Notes: generated from the letters alone by a model not told the origin. Positions 1 to 7,274 are shown, counted from the stretch's first letter. The stretch is DNA of 9,547 nt from Prolixibacteraceae bacterium (GCA_007116765.1 SKHV01000153.1:1-9547); one strand, 5' to 3'. Translations and numbers: made by a program.

Positions 1-51
1 ATGCGTCAAATTAATATGAGCGAGCGCAAAGTACATGCTAGTAATAAATAG
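1..51 (+). CDS. possible 3' tail of a gene entering from the left edge
   Basis: Frame 1 is open from the first base to a TAG at 49-51, giving 16 residues that end in HASNK. The first codon happens to be ATG, but the window edge makes it impossible to say whether this is a start or the middle of a longer gene. The other two plus-strand frames close within about 20 bases. The peptide is polar and lysine/arginine-containing and has no recognisable motif. No terminator hairpin follows it. It may be chance. Confidence 0.15.
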   Translation: MRQINMSERKVHASNK

Positions 52-176
52 AGAAAGCCACACATTATATCTTTTCAAAAATTGATTTAATTAATATTTG
101 GTAATGAAACTTTAAACAATATATGAATTAAGAAGCAACTATACTAATTCTTAAGAGGCTGTATAGAAAGCTTTTA

Positions 177-274
177 TTTGACCACTAAGACATAAATTCA
201 GAAAGACAACACAAAGTGTGGTTTACATATAATGAGTTTTACGAAATTTAATGCCTTTAGGCCTTTGTGGCAAA
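177..274. repeat. degenerate terminal-inverted-repeat (palindromic) intergenic element
   Basis: The left end reads TTTGACCACTAAGACATAAA (177-196). The reverse complement of the right end (256-274) reads TTTGCCACAAAGGCCTAAA. With one single-base gap these match at 16 of 19 aligned positions. About 60 bases lie between them, including a small CACA-AAG-TGTG hairpin at 210-220. There is no coding content. The ends resemble the 'accactaagacac' type intergenic palindromes I recall from bacterial and archaeal genomes, so this is probably a decayed, immobile repeat of MITE or REP type. Copy number cannot be judged from one window. Confidence 0.5.
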
Positions 275-312
275 TACTAATATCTATGACTTACTAAACA
301 ACCCCTTTTTTA

Positions 313-344
313 TTTCTTATCTCTACTACATTTTATTAAATTTG
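313..344 (+). promoter_or_regulatory. Bacteroidota-type promoter for the PhzF-family gene
   Basis: A perfect TAnnTTTG -7 box (TAAATTTG) lies at 337-344. A TTTC, one mismatch from the -33 TTTG consensus, lies at 313-316, leaving a 20-base spacer. Transcription would begin around 350, giving an untranslated leader of about 20 bases before the ATG at 370. Confidence 0.6.
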
Positions 345-369
345 GACAATGAAACTTCAATGAAATACC

Positions 370-1164
370 ATGCGCAAAAAAATATATCAGGTCGATGCTT
401 TTGCATCTGAACCTTTCACTGGAAATCCTGCAGGGGTAATGCTTATTGATTCAAGCGTTACTGAGCAATGGATGCAACACATGGCTGCCGAAATGAATTT
501 ATCCGAAACAGCTTTTCTTTTACCTGTTGACGATCATTTTCAAATCAGGTATTTCACACCAACCCGGGAAGAGCCCCTTTGCGGGCATGCAACTTTAGCA
601 AGCGCTCATATTATTTACGAGCTTGGGCTCAAAAAAACTGACGAGGATATCTTATTCAAAGCCCAAGGTGGAGATCTTAACATTAGAAAAGAAAATGATT
701 TCATTGTGATGAATTTCCCCGAGTATCCTTTAAATAAGATTGCAACACAGGAGAATTTTAGTGATATAGTTGGCTTTGAACCGATAGAAATCTATGCAAG
801 TAGCTATGAATGGATTGTAGCTGTTGCCAAAAACGAAAAGGAAATAGTAAATATCACTCCACAGTTTGAAAAAATGACTCAAAACGGTCTGGGAAACATA
901 ATGGTGACAGCCAAAAGTGATAACCCCGACTATGACTTTGCAGTGCGTTGTTTTGCACCAGTATCAGGAATTAACGAAGACCCTGTAACCGGTTCGGCTC
1001 ACTGTGCCCTCACTCCCCTTTGGGCAAAAAAACTAGGAAAAACTGAAATGAAATCGAAACAGATTTCAAAACGCACAGGTGAATTGATCGTAAAGCTTCT
1101 TGACAAAAGAGTTGAAATTAAAGGAAAAGCAATTACAGTTTTTGATGCAGAGATTAAACTTTAG
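370..1164 (+). CDS. PhzF-family isomerase/epimerase-like protein
   Basis: This 264-residue protein belongs to the PhzF fold family (diaminopimelate-epimerase-like double hot-dog). Members are cytoplasmic isomerases. The founding member acts on trans-2,3-dihydro-3-hydroxyanthranilate in phenazine synthesis, but most bacterial homologues have unknown substrates. Visible signatures are the N-terminal YQVDAF...GNPAGV segment (6-23), the SETAF motif with the presumed catalytic acid Glu46, PLCGHATLA with His73 (69-77), and the C-terminal EDPVTGSAH (203-211). These correspond to the PhzF active-site Glu, His, Asp and Ser. Length is typical for the family. The ATG at 370 is chosen because it starts the conserved MRKKIYQVDAF and lies about 20 bases past the predicted transcription start. 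There are no phenazine genes nearby, so a phenazine role is unlikely. It appears monocistronic. Confidence 0.93.
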   Translation: MRKKIYQVDAFASEPFTGNPAGVMLIDSSVTEQWMQHMAAEMNLSETAFLLPVDDHFQIRYFTPTREEPLCGHATLASAHIIYELGLKKTDEDILFKAQGGDLNIRKENDFIVMNFPEYPLNKIATQENFSDIVGFEPIEIYASSYEWIVAVAKNEKEIVNITPQFEKMTQNGLGNIMVTAKSDNPDYDFAVRCFAPVSGINEDPVTGSAHCALTPLWAKKLGKTEMKSKQISKRTGELIVKLLDKRVEIKGKAITVFDAEIKL

Positions 1165-1179
1165 CGCTTTCGCTTTTTT
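1163..1179 (+). terminator. weak intrinsic terminator after the PhzF gene
   Basis: A short hairpin AGCG-CTTT-CGCT (1163-1174) begins within the stop codon and runs straight into a T-tract (1174-1179). The four-pair stem is GC-containing but short, so efficiency is doubtful. Confidence 0.4.
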
Positions 1180-1295
1180 CATTTCCAGTTAAGCATAAAT
1201 TAACAAACCTCTTGCCTCTCACAACACCCTGAATATGTGCGTTTTTAACTCTTAAAAGACAACAACATAAGCCTTCTTATTTTTATCAATTCTAA

Positions 1296-1337
1296 ATTGC
1301 AGAAATTAATGTATTTTGCAATCCATACATTGCAAAA
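1296..1337. promoter_or_regulatory. palindromic operator candidate upstream of the ATPase-nifJ unit
   Basis: A perfect inverted repeat TTTTGCAAT (1314-1322), a 6-base spacer CCATAC, and ATTGCAAAA (1329-1337) form a 9-6-9 dyad. A third half-site, ATTGCA, lies at 1296-1301 in the same orientation as the right arm. The right arm covers the -33 element of the downstream promoter (1329-1332). This arrangement is typical of a repressor operator, although a DNA-bound activator is also possible. There is no T-tract, so it is not a terminator. The cognate regulator is not in the window. Confidence 0.55.
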
Positions 1338-1360
1338 AGCGGTGTTTTTTATTATTTTTG
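1329..1360 (+). promoter_or_regulatory. Bacteroidota-type promoter for the ATPase-nifJ operon
   Basis: A perfect -7 box TATTTTTG (1353-1360) and an ATTG -33 box (1329-1332, one mismatch from TTTG) are separated by 20 bases. Predicted initiation near 1365-1367 leaves only about 11-14 bases before the ATG at 1378. The -33 box is buried in the right arm of the palindrome at 1314-1337. Confidence 0.65.
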
Positions 1361-1377
1361 TATTTCAAAACTAATGA

Positions 1378-2556
1378 ATGGAGTATTTTAAAGAAGCACA
1401 TATAAACCTGACCAATAATTCAAGCAGCAGAATTCGTCGTCAATTAATGGATGAAATTAATTGGAACGACAGAATAATTGGCATCAAAGGTTTCAGAGGG
1501 GTAGGTAAAACTTCATTCCTGCTTGATATGCTAAGAGAAAAACACCCCACCCCCAAAGACTCACTCTACATAAATTTAAACAGCTTTTACTTTACAGGGC
1601 GAAGAATTTCGGGTTTTGCCGACGAGTTTTACAAACGCGGCGGTAAACTGCTGGTACTCGATCAAATTCATAAATATCCTGAGTGGGCCGAAGAATTAAA
1701 CGAATGCTACGACAAACTACCCGGCTTAAAAATTGTGTTCACCGCTTCGCCGGTATTGCGTATTCATGAAGGTAACGAAAGCCTTAAAAACAAAGTGAAT
1801 ATTTACTATCTGCCGGGGCTTTCGTTCCGCGAATATTTAAATTATCACACCAAACAAAATTTCAAGAATTATTCATTTGATCAAATTTTGGAAAACCACG
1901 TTGAAATTGCCAGTAACATTATCAAGAAGGTAAAACCTCTGGCCTTTTTTAACGATTATCTCAAACACGGATACTTCCCCTACTTTCTCGACAGGAAAGT
2001 ATATTTCACCGACGATTTACTCAAGCACATAAATCTGGCACTTGAGATTGACGTAACTTACCTCAATCAAATCGAATTGAAATATTTGTCGAAACTGAGA
2101 AAATTATTATACATAGTTGCAAACGAAGTACCCTTAAGCCCGAACGTAAGCAAGTTAAGTACCGAAATTGAAACTTCGAGAGCTACAGTAATGAACTATT
2201 TGCGCTATTTAAAAAATGCACGCCTAATAAACATGCTGTACACCAATGGCGACGAAGAACTGCAAAAAAAACCCAGTAAAATATATTTGCACAACACCAA
2301 TTTTTTAAATACTGTTGTGCCCGAAAATCACGACAATGCCACCTACCGACAAACATTCTTTTACAATCAGGTTGTAAGCAAAAACAATCTGAAAGCCGTT
2401 GAAAATTATGACTTTTGCGTCAACGACAAGTTCTTTTTCAATGTTGGAGGAAAATATATTGAAGCTGTTGATAAAACCAGTTACGCAGCATCTGATCGGA
2501 TTGAAGTAGGCCATGGTAATAAAATACCACTATGGCTGTTTGGATTTTTATACTAG
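1378..2556 (+). CDS. AAA_14-type ATPase with C-terminal winged-helix and nuclease-like region, apparently catalytically degenerate
   Basis: This 392-residue cytoplasmic protein is of the AAA_14/DUF4143-like family common in Bacteroidota, whose physiological role is poorly known. In order it has an N-terminal P-loop domain with Walker A GFRGVGKT (38-45), a Walker B strand LLVLDQIH (91-98), a sensor-like FTAS segment (121-124) and the family's LPGLSFREYL stretch (145-154). A helix-turn-helix-like region follows (about 240-285). The C-terminal nuclease-like segment DF...NVGGK (345-359) leads to the tail IPLWLFGFLY (383-392). Compared with relatives I remember, the Walker B acid pair DE is DQ (Gln96, codon CAA at 1663-1665), an SRR before the LSFRE block is KNK (137-139), and the FEVGGK Glu is Asn355. 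ATP binding is plausible but hydrolysis doubtful. The reading frame is full length and undamaged. The ATG at 1378 gives the typical N-terminus. The nifJ gene follows after 36 bases, suggesting co-transcription. Confidence 0.85.
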   Translation: MEYFKEAHINLTNNSSSRIRRQLMDEINWNDRIIGIKGFRGVGKTSFLLDMLREKHPTPKDSLYINLNSFYFTGRRISGFADEFYKRGGKLLVLDQIHKYPEWAEELNECYDKLPGLKIVFTASPVLRIHEGNESLKNKVNIYYLPGLSFREYLNYHTKQNFKNYSFDQILENHVEIASNIIKKVKPLAFFNDYLKHGYFPYFLDRKVYFTDDLLKHINLALEIDVTYLNQIELKYLSKLRKLLYIVANEVPLSPNVSKLSTEIETSRATVMNYLRYLKNARLINMLYTNGDEELQKKPSKIYLHNTNFLNTVVPENHDNATYRQTFFYNQVVSKNNLKAVENYDFCVNDKFFFNVGGKYIEAVDKTSYAASDRIEVGHGNKIPLWLFGFLY

Positions 2557-2592
2557 AACTATTAGAAATTAAATACAAAACTCTTTAAAGTT

Positions 2593-5500
2593 ATGGCAAA
2601 AGAAAAAAAGTTTGTTGTATGTGATGGAAACTGGGCCGCGGCGCACATGAGCTATATGTTCAGCGAAGTGGCATGTATCTATCCTATTACACCATCGTCG
2701 AACATGGCAGAATATGTTGACGAGTGGGCTTCTTATGGAAAAACCAACATGTTTGGCCGTCCTATTAAGTTGGCCGAAATGCAAAGTGAAGGTGGTGCGG
2801 CCGGTGCTGTACACGGAGCCTTGCAAAGTGGTGCACTGGCAACAACCTACACTGCTTCGCAGGGTTTGTTGCTGATGATTCCAAACATGTACAAAATTGC
2901 TGGTGAGTTATTACCTACTGTATTCCACGTAAGTGCACGTGCAGTTGCTGCTCATGCCCTTTCAATTTTTGGCGACCACAGCGACGTTTACGCATGCCGT
3001 CAAACCGGTTTTGCTATGTTGGCAGCAGGTTCGGTACAGGAAGAAATGGATTTAGCGGGTGTAGCACACCTTGCAACCCTTAAGTCACGTGTTCCGTTTC
3101 TTGCATTCTTCGACGGATTTCGCACTTCGCACGAGCTTCAAAAAATTGAAGTTCTTGAGCAGGAAGACATTAAACCATTGGTTGACATGGAAGCGCTAAA
3201 TGCCTTCCGCAACAGAGCTCTCAATCCTGAGAATCCAGTAACACGCGGTACTGCTCAGAACCCCGACATTTTCTTCCAGGCGAAAGAGTCTGCAAATAAA
3301 TTCTACGATGCTGTTCCTGCAATTGTAGAAAATTACATGAAGGAAATCGAAAAAGTTACAGGCCGTAAATACGACCTCTTCGATTATTACGGAGCCGACG
3401 ATGCTACCGATATTATTGTAGCAATGGGTTCGGTTACCGAAACAATTAAAGAAGTAATTGACAAGCTTGTTGCTGAAGGTAAAAAAGTAGGTTTGGTTGC
3501 AGTTCATCTGTTCCGCCCATTCTCTACACCTCACCTTATGAAAGCCCTGCCGGCTACCACTAAGCGTGTAACTGTTCTCGACAGAGCCAAAGAACCCGGT
3601 TCGGTTGGAGAACCATTGTACCTCGATATTCGTAACTCGATTGGCGAAGCCCTCGAAACCGGAAAAGCTCCGTTCAAAGGATGGCCGGTTGTTGTAGGCG
3701 GACGTTTTGGATTAGGTTCAAAGGACACTACCCCATCGCAAATACTTGCCGTGTTTAAAAATATGGAAATGAACGAGCCTAAAAACAAGTTCACCGTAGG
3801 TATTGTCGACGATGTAACCTTCACCTCGCTTCCAATGTTACCCGAAGTAAAAGTTTCGCCCGACGATGTGGTTGAAGCTAAATTCTACGGTTTAGGTTCT
3901 GATGGAACAGTGGGTGCAAACAAAAACTCGATAAAAATTATTGGCGATGCAACCGATAAATACTGCCAGGGATACTTCGAGTACGACTCGAAAAAATCGG
4001 GCGGTTTTACCTGCTCGCACTTGCGCTTTGGCGATAGCCCGATACGTTCAACGTACCTGATTACCACACCCGACTTTGTGGCATGTCACGTGCCTGCATA
4101 CCTCAACCTGTACAATGTGCTTAAAGGTTTGAAAAAAGGTGGCAACTTCCTGTTGAACACCATTTGGGATGTGGAAGAAACCAAAAAACGTTTACCGGCA
4201 AAAATGAAGAAATACCTTGCCGAAAACGAGATTAAATTCTACGTAATTAAAGCAACCGAGCTTGCCGAAGAAATTGGCTTAGGTAACCGCACCAACACCA
4301 TTCTTCAATCGGCATTCTTTAAAATAACCGAAGTAATTCCTTACGAAATGGCCGTTGATCAGATGAAGAAAGCCATTGTAAAATCGTACGGAATGAAAGG
4401 TGAAACCATTGTTAACATGAACTATGCGGCTGTTGACGCAGGTGGTAAAAATGTTATTCCGGTTGAAGTACCCGCCGAATGGGCTTCAATAAAAGTTGAA
4501 GGCGATAACGAAACTTCTGCTCGTCCCGACTTCATCAAAAATGTAGTTGATGTAATTAACGGACAAGACGGAAACAGCCTGCCTGTTTCAACATTTGTAG
4601 GAATAGAAGACGGTTCATTTATTCCAGGAACGTCGGCTTATGAGAAACGCGGTATTGCAATTAATGTACCCGAATGGCAAGCCGAAAACTGTATCCAGTG
4701 TAACCAATGTGCATATGTATGCCCACACGCTGCAATACGTCCGTTCTTGTTAACCGAAGAAGAAGCGGCTTCTGCACCGGCCAACACTGCGCTTATCGAT
4801 GCTGCACCGGCAAAACAATTCAACGGTTTGAAATTCCGTATGCAGGTATCACCACTCGATTGTACCGGTTGCGGAAACTGTGCCGATGTGTGCCCGTCGA
4901 AAGAAAAATCGCTTATTATGAAGTCGCTCGACTCGCAAATGGCCGAAGTTGAACGCTACAAGCATATGGATGAAAAAGTGGGTTACAAAGAAGTGGTTGA
5001 TAAATTCAAAACCATTAAAAACTCACAATTTGCCCAACCTCTGTTCGAGTTCTCGGGAGCTTGTGCCGGTTGTGGTGAAACGCCATACATCAAAACAATT
5101 ACCCAACTTTACGGTGAGCAAATGATGGTGGCCAACGCTACCGGATGTTCTTCAATATACGGTGGTTCAGCTCCTGCTACTCCATACTGCAAACACAAAG
5201 AAAGCGGTAACGGACCGGCCTGGGCCAACTCACTGTTCGAAGACAACGCCGAGTATGGCTTTGGTTTTGCCGAAGGGGTAACTGCTCAACGCGACCGCCT
5301 TGAAATGGTAATGAAAGCCGCCTTAGGCAATGGTGCCGGCGATGCTGAAAAAGAAGCTTATACCGAATGGATTGAAAACAAAGAAAATGCTCAGGTATCA
5401 AAAACAGCTTCATCTAAAGTACTGAAAGCCATTGAAGGAGTCAATTCAGAAACTGCTAATATCATTAAGGAATTAAAACAATACCTTGTTAAAAAATCCA

Positions 5501-6144
5501 TTTGGGTATTTGGTGGCGACGGATGGGCTTACGACATTGGTTACGGTGGTTTAGACCACGTAATTGCCAGCGGAAAAGACATCAACATTCTGGTAATGGA
5601 CACCGAAGTATACTCGAACACCGGAGGCCAGTCGTCGAAAGCAACACCTGTAGGTGCGGTGGCTAAATTCGCTGCATCGGGTAAGCGTATCCGCAAAAAA
5701 GACCTTGGAGCTATGGCTATGAGCTATGGCTATGTTTATGTGGCACAAGTGGCAATGGGTGCAAACCAGTCGCAATACTTTAAAGCACTGAAAGAAGCCG
5801 AGGAATATCCCGGACCTTCAATCATTATTGCCTACTCGCCATGTATCAGCCATGGATTGCGCGGTGGCATGGGGAAAACACAGTTCGAATCGAAAAAAGC
5901 AGTTGAGTGCGGTTACTGGCACTTATTCCGCTACAACCCAATGCTTGAAAGCGATGGCAAAAATCCGTTTATACTTGACAGCAAAGAACCCAATTGGGAC
6001 GAGTTCCAAAACTTCCTGAAAGGTGAAGCTCGATATACAGCCCTGCTGAAAGCCTTCCCCGAAGAAGCTTCGGAATTGTTCAAAGCTGCTCAGGAAAATG
6101 CTCTATGGCGTTATAATTCATACAAACGTCAAACTGAACAATAA
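2593..6144 (+). CDS. nifJ: pyruvate:ferredoxin (flavodoxin) oxidoreductase, single-chain
   Basis: This 1183-residue homodimer-type PFOR converts pyruvate and CoA to acetyl-CoA and CO2, passing electrons to ferredoxin. It is the central pyruvate-oxidising enzyme of anaerobes. The N-terminal domain has YPITPSS (30-36) with Thr33, QSEGG with the TPP-activating Glu66, and Arg116. The inserted ferredoxin domain has two 4Fe-4S sets: Cys700/703/706/710 and Cys757/760/763/767. The C-terminal TPP domain carries the proximal cluster ligands Cys824, Cys827, Cys852 and Cys1084, whose spacing matches the Desulfovibrio africanus enzyme. It also has the GDGW (975-978) and NTGGQ (1009-1013) diphosphate/Mg motifs. 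All catalytic residues I can place are present and the length is normal. The ATG at 2593 directly precedes the conserved CDGN...AAH segment. No TAnnTTTG box is seen in the 36-base gap upstream, so it is probably transcribed with the ATPase gene. Codons look more GC-rich than in the neighbours, as expected for a highly expressed gene. Confidence 0.98.
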   Translation: MAKEKKFVVCDGNWAAAHMSYMFSEVACIYPITPSSNMAEYVDEWASYGKTNMFGRPIKLAEMQSEGGAAGAVHGALQSGALATTYTASQGLLLMIPNMYKIAGELLPTVFHVSARAVAAHALSIFGDHSDVYACRQTGFAMLAAGSVQEEMDLAGVAHLATLKSRVPFLAFFDGFRTSHELQKIEVLEQEDIKPLVDMEALNAFRNRALNPENPVTRGTAQNPDIFFQAKESANKFYDAVPAIVENYMKEIEKVTGRKYDLFDYYGADDATDIIVAMGSVTETIKEVIDKLVAEGKKVGLVAVHLFRPFSTPHLMKALPATTKRVTVLDRAKEPGSVGEPLYLDIRNSIGEALETGKAPFKGWPVVVGGRFGLGSKDTTPSQILAVFKNMEMNEPKNKFTVGIVDDVTFTSLPMLPEVKVSPDDVVEAKFYGLGSDGTVGANKNSIKIIGDATDKYCQGYFEYDSKKSGGFTCSHLRFGDSPIRSTYLITTPDFVACHVPAYLNLYNVLKGLKKGGNFLLNTIWDVEETKKRLPAKMKKYLAENEIKFYVIKATELAEEIGLGNRTNTILQSAFFKITEVIPYEMAVDQMKKAIVKSYGMKGETIVNMNYAAVDAGGKNVIPVEVPAEWASIKVEGDNETSARPDFIKNVVDVINGQDGNSLPVSTFVGIEDGSFIPGTSAYEKRGIAINVPEWQAENCIQCNQCAYVCPHAAIRPFLLTEEEAASAPANTALIDAAPAKQFNGLKFRMQVSPLDCTGCGNCADVCPSKEKSLIMKSLDSQMAEVERYKHMDEKVGYKEVVDKFKTIKNSQFAQPLFEFSGACAGCGETPYIKTITQLYGEQMMVANATGCSSIYGGSAPATPYCKHKESGNGPAWANSLFEDNAEYGFGFAEGVTAQRDRLEMVMKAALGNGAGDAEKEAYTEWIENKENAQVSKTASSKVLKAIEGVNSETANIIKELKQYLVKKSIWVFGGDGWAYDIGYGGLDHVIASGKDINILVMDTEVYSNTGGQSSKATPVGAVAKFAASGKRIRKKDLGAMAMSYGYVYVAQVAMGANQSQYFKALKEAEEYPGPSIIIAYSPCISHGLRGGMGKTQFESKKAVECGYWHLFRYNPMLESDGKNPFILDSKEPNWDEFQNFLKGEARYTALLKAFPEEASELFKAAQENALWRYNSYKRQTEQ

Positions 6145-6174
6145 TGGTAAAAAAACCAATCAGTTTATAAACTC

Positions 6175-6213
6175 AAAAAACCGTGTTTCGAAAGGAACAC
6201 GGTTTTTTTTTTT
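6175..6213 (+). terminator. strong intrinsic terminator after nifJ
   Basis: The stem CCGTGTT (6181-6187) pairs perfectly with AACACGG (6196-6202) across an 8-base loop. It is followed by eleven T residues (6203-6213). Six A residues (6175-6180) precede the stem and extend the pairing, so it could also work on the opposite strand. It starts about 30 bases past the nifJ stop. Confidence 0.92.
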
Positions 6214-6267
6214 GATGCCTGAAAAAGAGGATTCAAGCATCGATTTCAGTCACTCACTAGAAAATAC

Positions 6268-6298
6268 TTTCAAAAATATTCTTCTCCCAATATATTTG
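6268..6298 (+). promoter_or_regulatory. Bacteroidota-type promoter for the alpha/beta hydrolase
   Basis: A perfect -7 box TATATTTG lies at 6291-6298, with TTTC (one mismatch from TTTG) at 6268-6271 and a 19-base spacer. It lies between the nifJ terminator and the hydrolase start, so the hydrolase has its own transcript with a leader of about 20 bases. Confidence 0.65.
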
Positions 6299-6322
6299 TG
6301 TTGAATTGTAAAACACATTATT

Positions 6323-7102
6323 ATGATATTCAACAGCAAGTATGGAGGAATTTATTATCAACTAACCGGTTCAAACAATTTGCCATGTATGGTTTTTATT
6401 CACGGGGTGGGAATGGATCAGCGAACTTTTGAAGAACAAGTTAATTTCTTCAAAGATAAATACCGGATTCTTGTTTGGGATTTACCCGGACATGGCAAGT
6501 CAACTTTAAAAAATTACAACAAGCGGTTTACCGAGTTGTGTGCTGAATGCTTGAACGAGCTAATGGAAGCCTTGGAAATTGAAAGTGCAATTTTAGTAGG
6601 TCAATCGCTTGGAAGCATGATTGTACAACATGTACAAATCAAATTTCCCGATAAAGTAAGTGCAAGCATTCATGTGCCCGGCATCGAATTAAAATCTCAT
6701 GTGGGTGCATGGTCAAAAATATTTGTTCCTTTTATGATGTTCTTGTTCCGGCTTATACCCTCAAAAGCATTTTATAAGTCGTTTGGCAAGCACAGGGCAG
6801 TTAAAAAAGAAGTGCAACATTACTTGACGGAAACGATGAGCCACACCGGAAAAAAACTTGCACTCGCTATAACCGATGATATGATTTTAGATTTAATTGA
6901 TAAAACACCCAAACCAAAAGCATCGCCTCTTTTGATTACTTACGGACAAAAAGACTTGTTTTTTATCCGTAACGCTGCTAAAAAATGGCACAAACAAAAA
7001 CCAGAAAGCATTTGTACCGAAATTAAAAACGCCAATCATATTGCCAACCAGGACAATCCGGAAGAATTCAACCGGGCTGTATCAAATTTTTTAAAAGACT
7101 AA
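6323..7102 (+). CDS. alpha/beta-fold hydrolase
   Basis: This 259-residue protein is of the alpha/beta hydrolase superfamily (esterase/lipase/peroxidase-like branch). It has no signal peptide and is therefore probably cytoplasmic. Visible elements are the oxyanion-hole HG (27-28, in FIHGVG), the WDLPGHGKS strand-loop (52-60), and the nucleophile elbow GQSLGS with Ser95. A variable cap region spans roughly 120-195. The acid is Asp211 in YGQKD and the catalytic His is His239 in NANHIAN. The triad is complete and the length usual. The substrate cannot be told from sequence. The ATG at 6323 lies 24 bases past the -7 box and starts the conserved N-terminal strand. It is a single gene between the nifJ terminator and the beta-lactamase promoter. 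A 26-codon hydrophobic in-frame stretch follows its TAA stop. Confidence 0.92.
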   Translation: MIFNSKYGGIYYQLTGSNNLPCMVFIHGVGMDQRTFEEQVNFFKDKYRILVWDLPGHGKSTLKNYNKRFTELCAECLNELMEALEIESAILVGQSLGSMIVQHVQIKFPDKVSASIHVPGIELKSHVGAWSKIFVPFMMFLFRLIPSKAFYKSFGKHRAVKKEVQHYLTETMSHTGKKLALAITDDMILDLIDKTPKPKASPLLITYGQKDLFFIRNAAKKWHKQKPESICTEIKNANHIANQDNPEEFNRAVSNFLKD

Positions 7103-7183
7103 GGCAAAAAAATTATTCTGGTTGATGTATTGGCCGGCATATTTGGTCTGACAATGATTATCCTGTCAATTACATTCTTTTAA
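7103..7183 (+). other. hydrophobic open stretch directly after the hydrolase stop, in the same frame
   Basis: After the hydrolase TAA (7100-7102) the same frame stays open for 26 codons to a TAA at 7181-7183. It reads GKKIILVDVLAGIF then GLTMIILSITFF. That is two lysines followed by some 20 mostly hydrophobic residues, which resembles a membrane helix. The only in-frame ATG is late (7154), so it is not an obvious independent gene. It could be a decayed gene tail, a stop-readthrough extension, or chance. Confidence 0.25.
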
Positions 7184-7274
7184 AATTACTTAAGCTGACA
7201 ACTATTTCATTGAGCTAAATTGATGTGAAAAAACTTTATGAAACTTACGAATAAAAACAAACAATAATTATTAC

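Larger units (their letters stand above)
52..369. other. AT-rich intergenic region upstream of the PhzF gene
   Basis: No credible gene is visible in this stretch. It contains an imperfect inverted-repeat element (177-274), a Bacteroidota-type promoter just before the PhzF gene (313-344), and two near-identical 25-base segments at 91-115 and 336-360. Each of those segments carries a minimal ATG-AAA-CTT reading frame that closes at once. No tRNA, rRNA or CRISPR repeat is seen. Confidence 0.6.

Noticed and set aside
97..100. TTTG at 97-100 as a -7 box (AATATTTG) for an upstream transcript
   Set aside because: The box lacks the TA at the correct distance (three bases instead of two between TA and TTTG), and no gene follows before 370.
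2539..2567. TTTG at 2539-2542 and TATTAGAA at 2560-2567 as a possible nifJ promoter
   Set aside because: The second element matches only the TA of TAnnTTTG and the spacer is short (17 bases), so it was not called.
2593..6144. Several open frames of 60-110 codons on the opposite strand and in other frames across nifJ
   Set aside because: They are low-complexity or basic translations fully inside a gene with complete PFOR motifs, lack promoters, and are the expected shadows of a long, codon-biased gene.
6098..6304. 68-codon frame spanning the end of nifJ and its terminator
   Set aside because: It runs through the terminator hairpin, overlaps nifJ in another frame, and encodes poly-Lys/Phe type sequence from the A and T tracts.
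7190..7219. Possible hairpin TTAAGCT...AGCTAAA downstream of the hydrolase
   Set aside because: Only a seven-base stem with a mismatch and a long loop, and no T-tract follows. Not convincing as a terminator.
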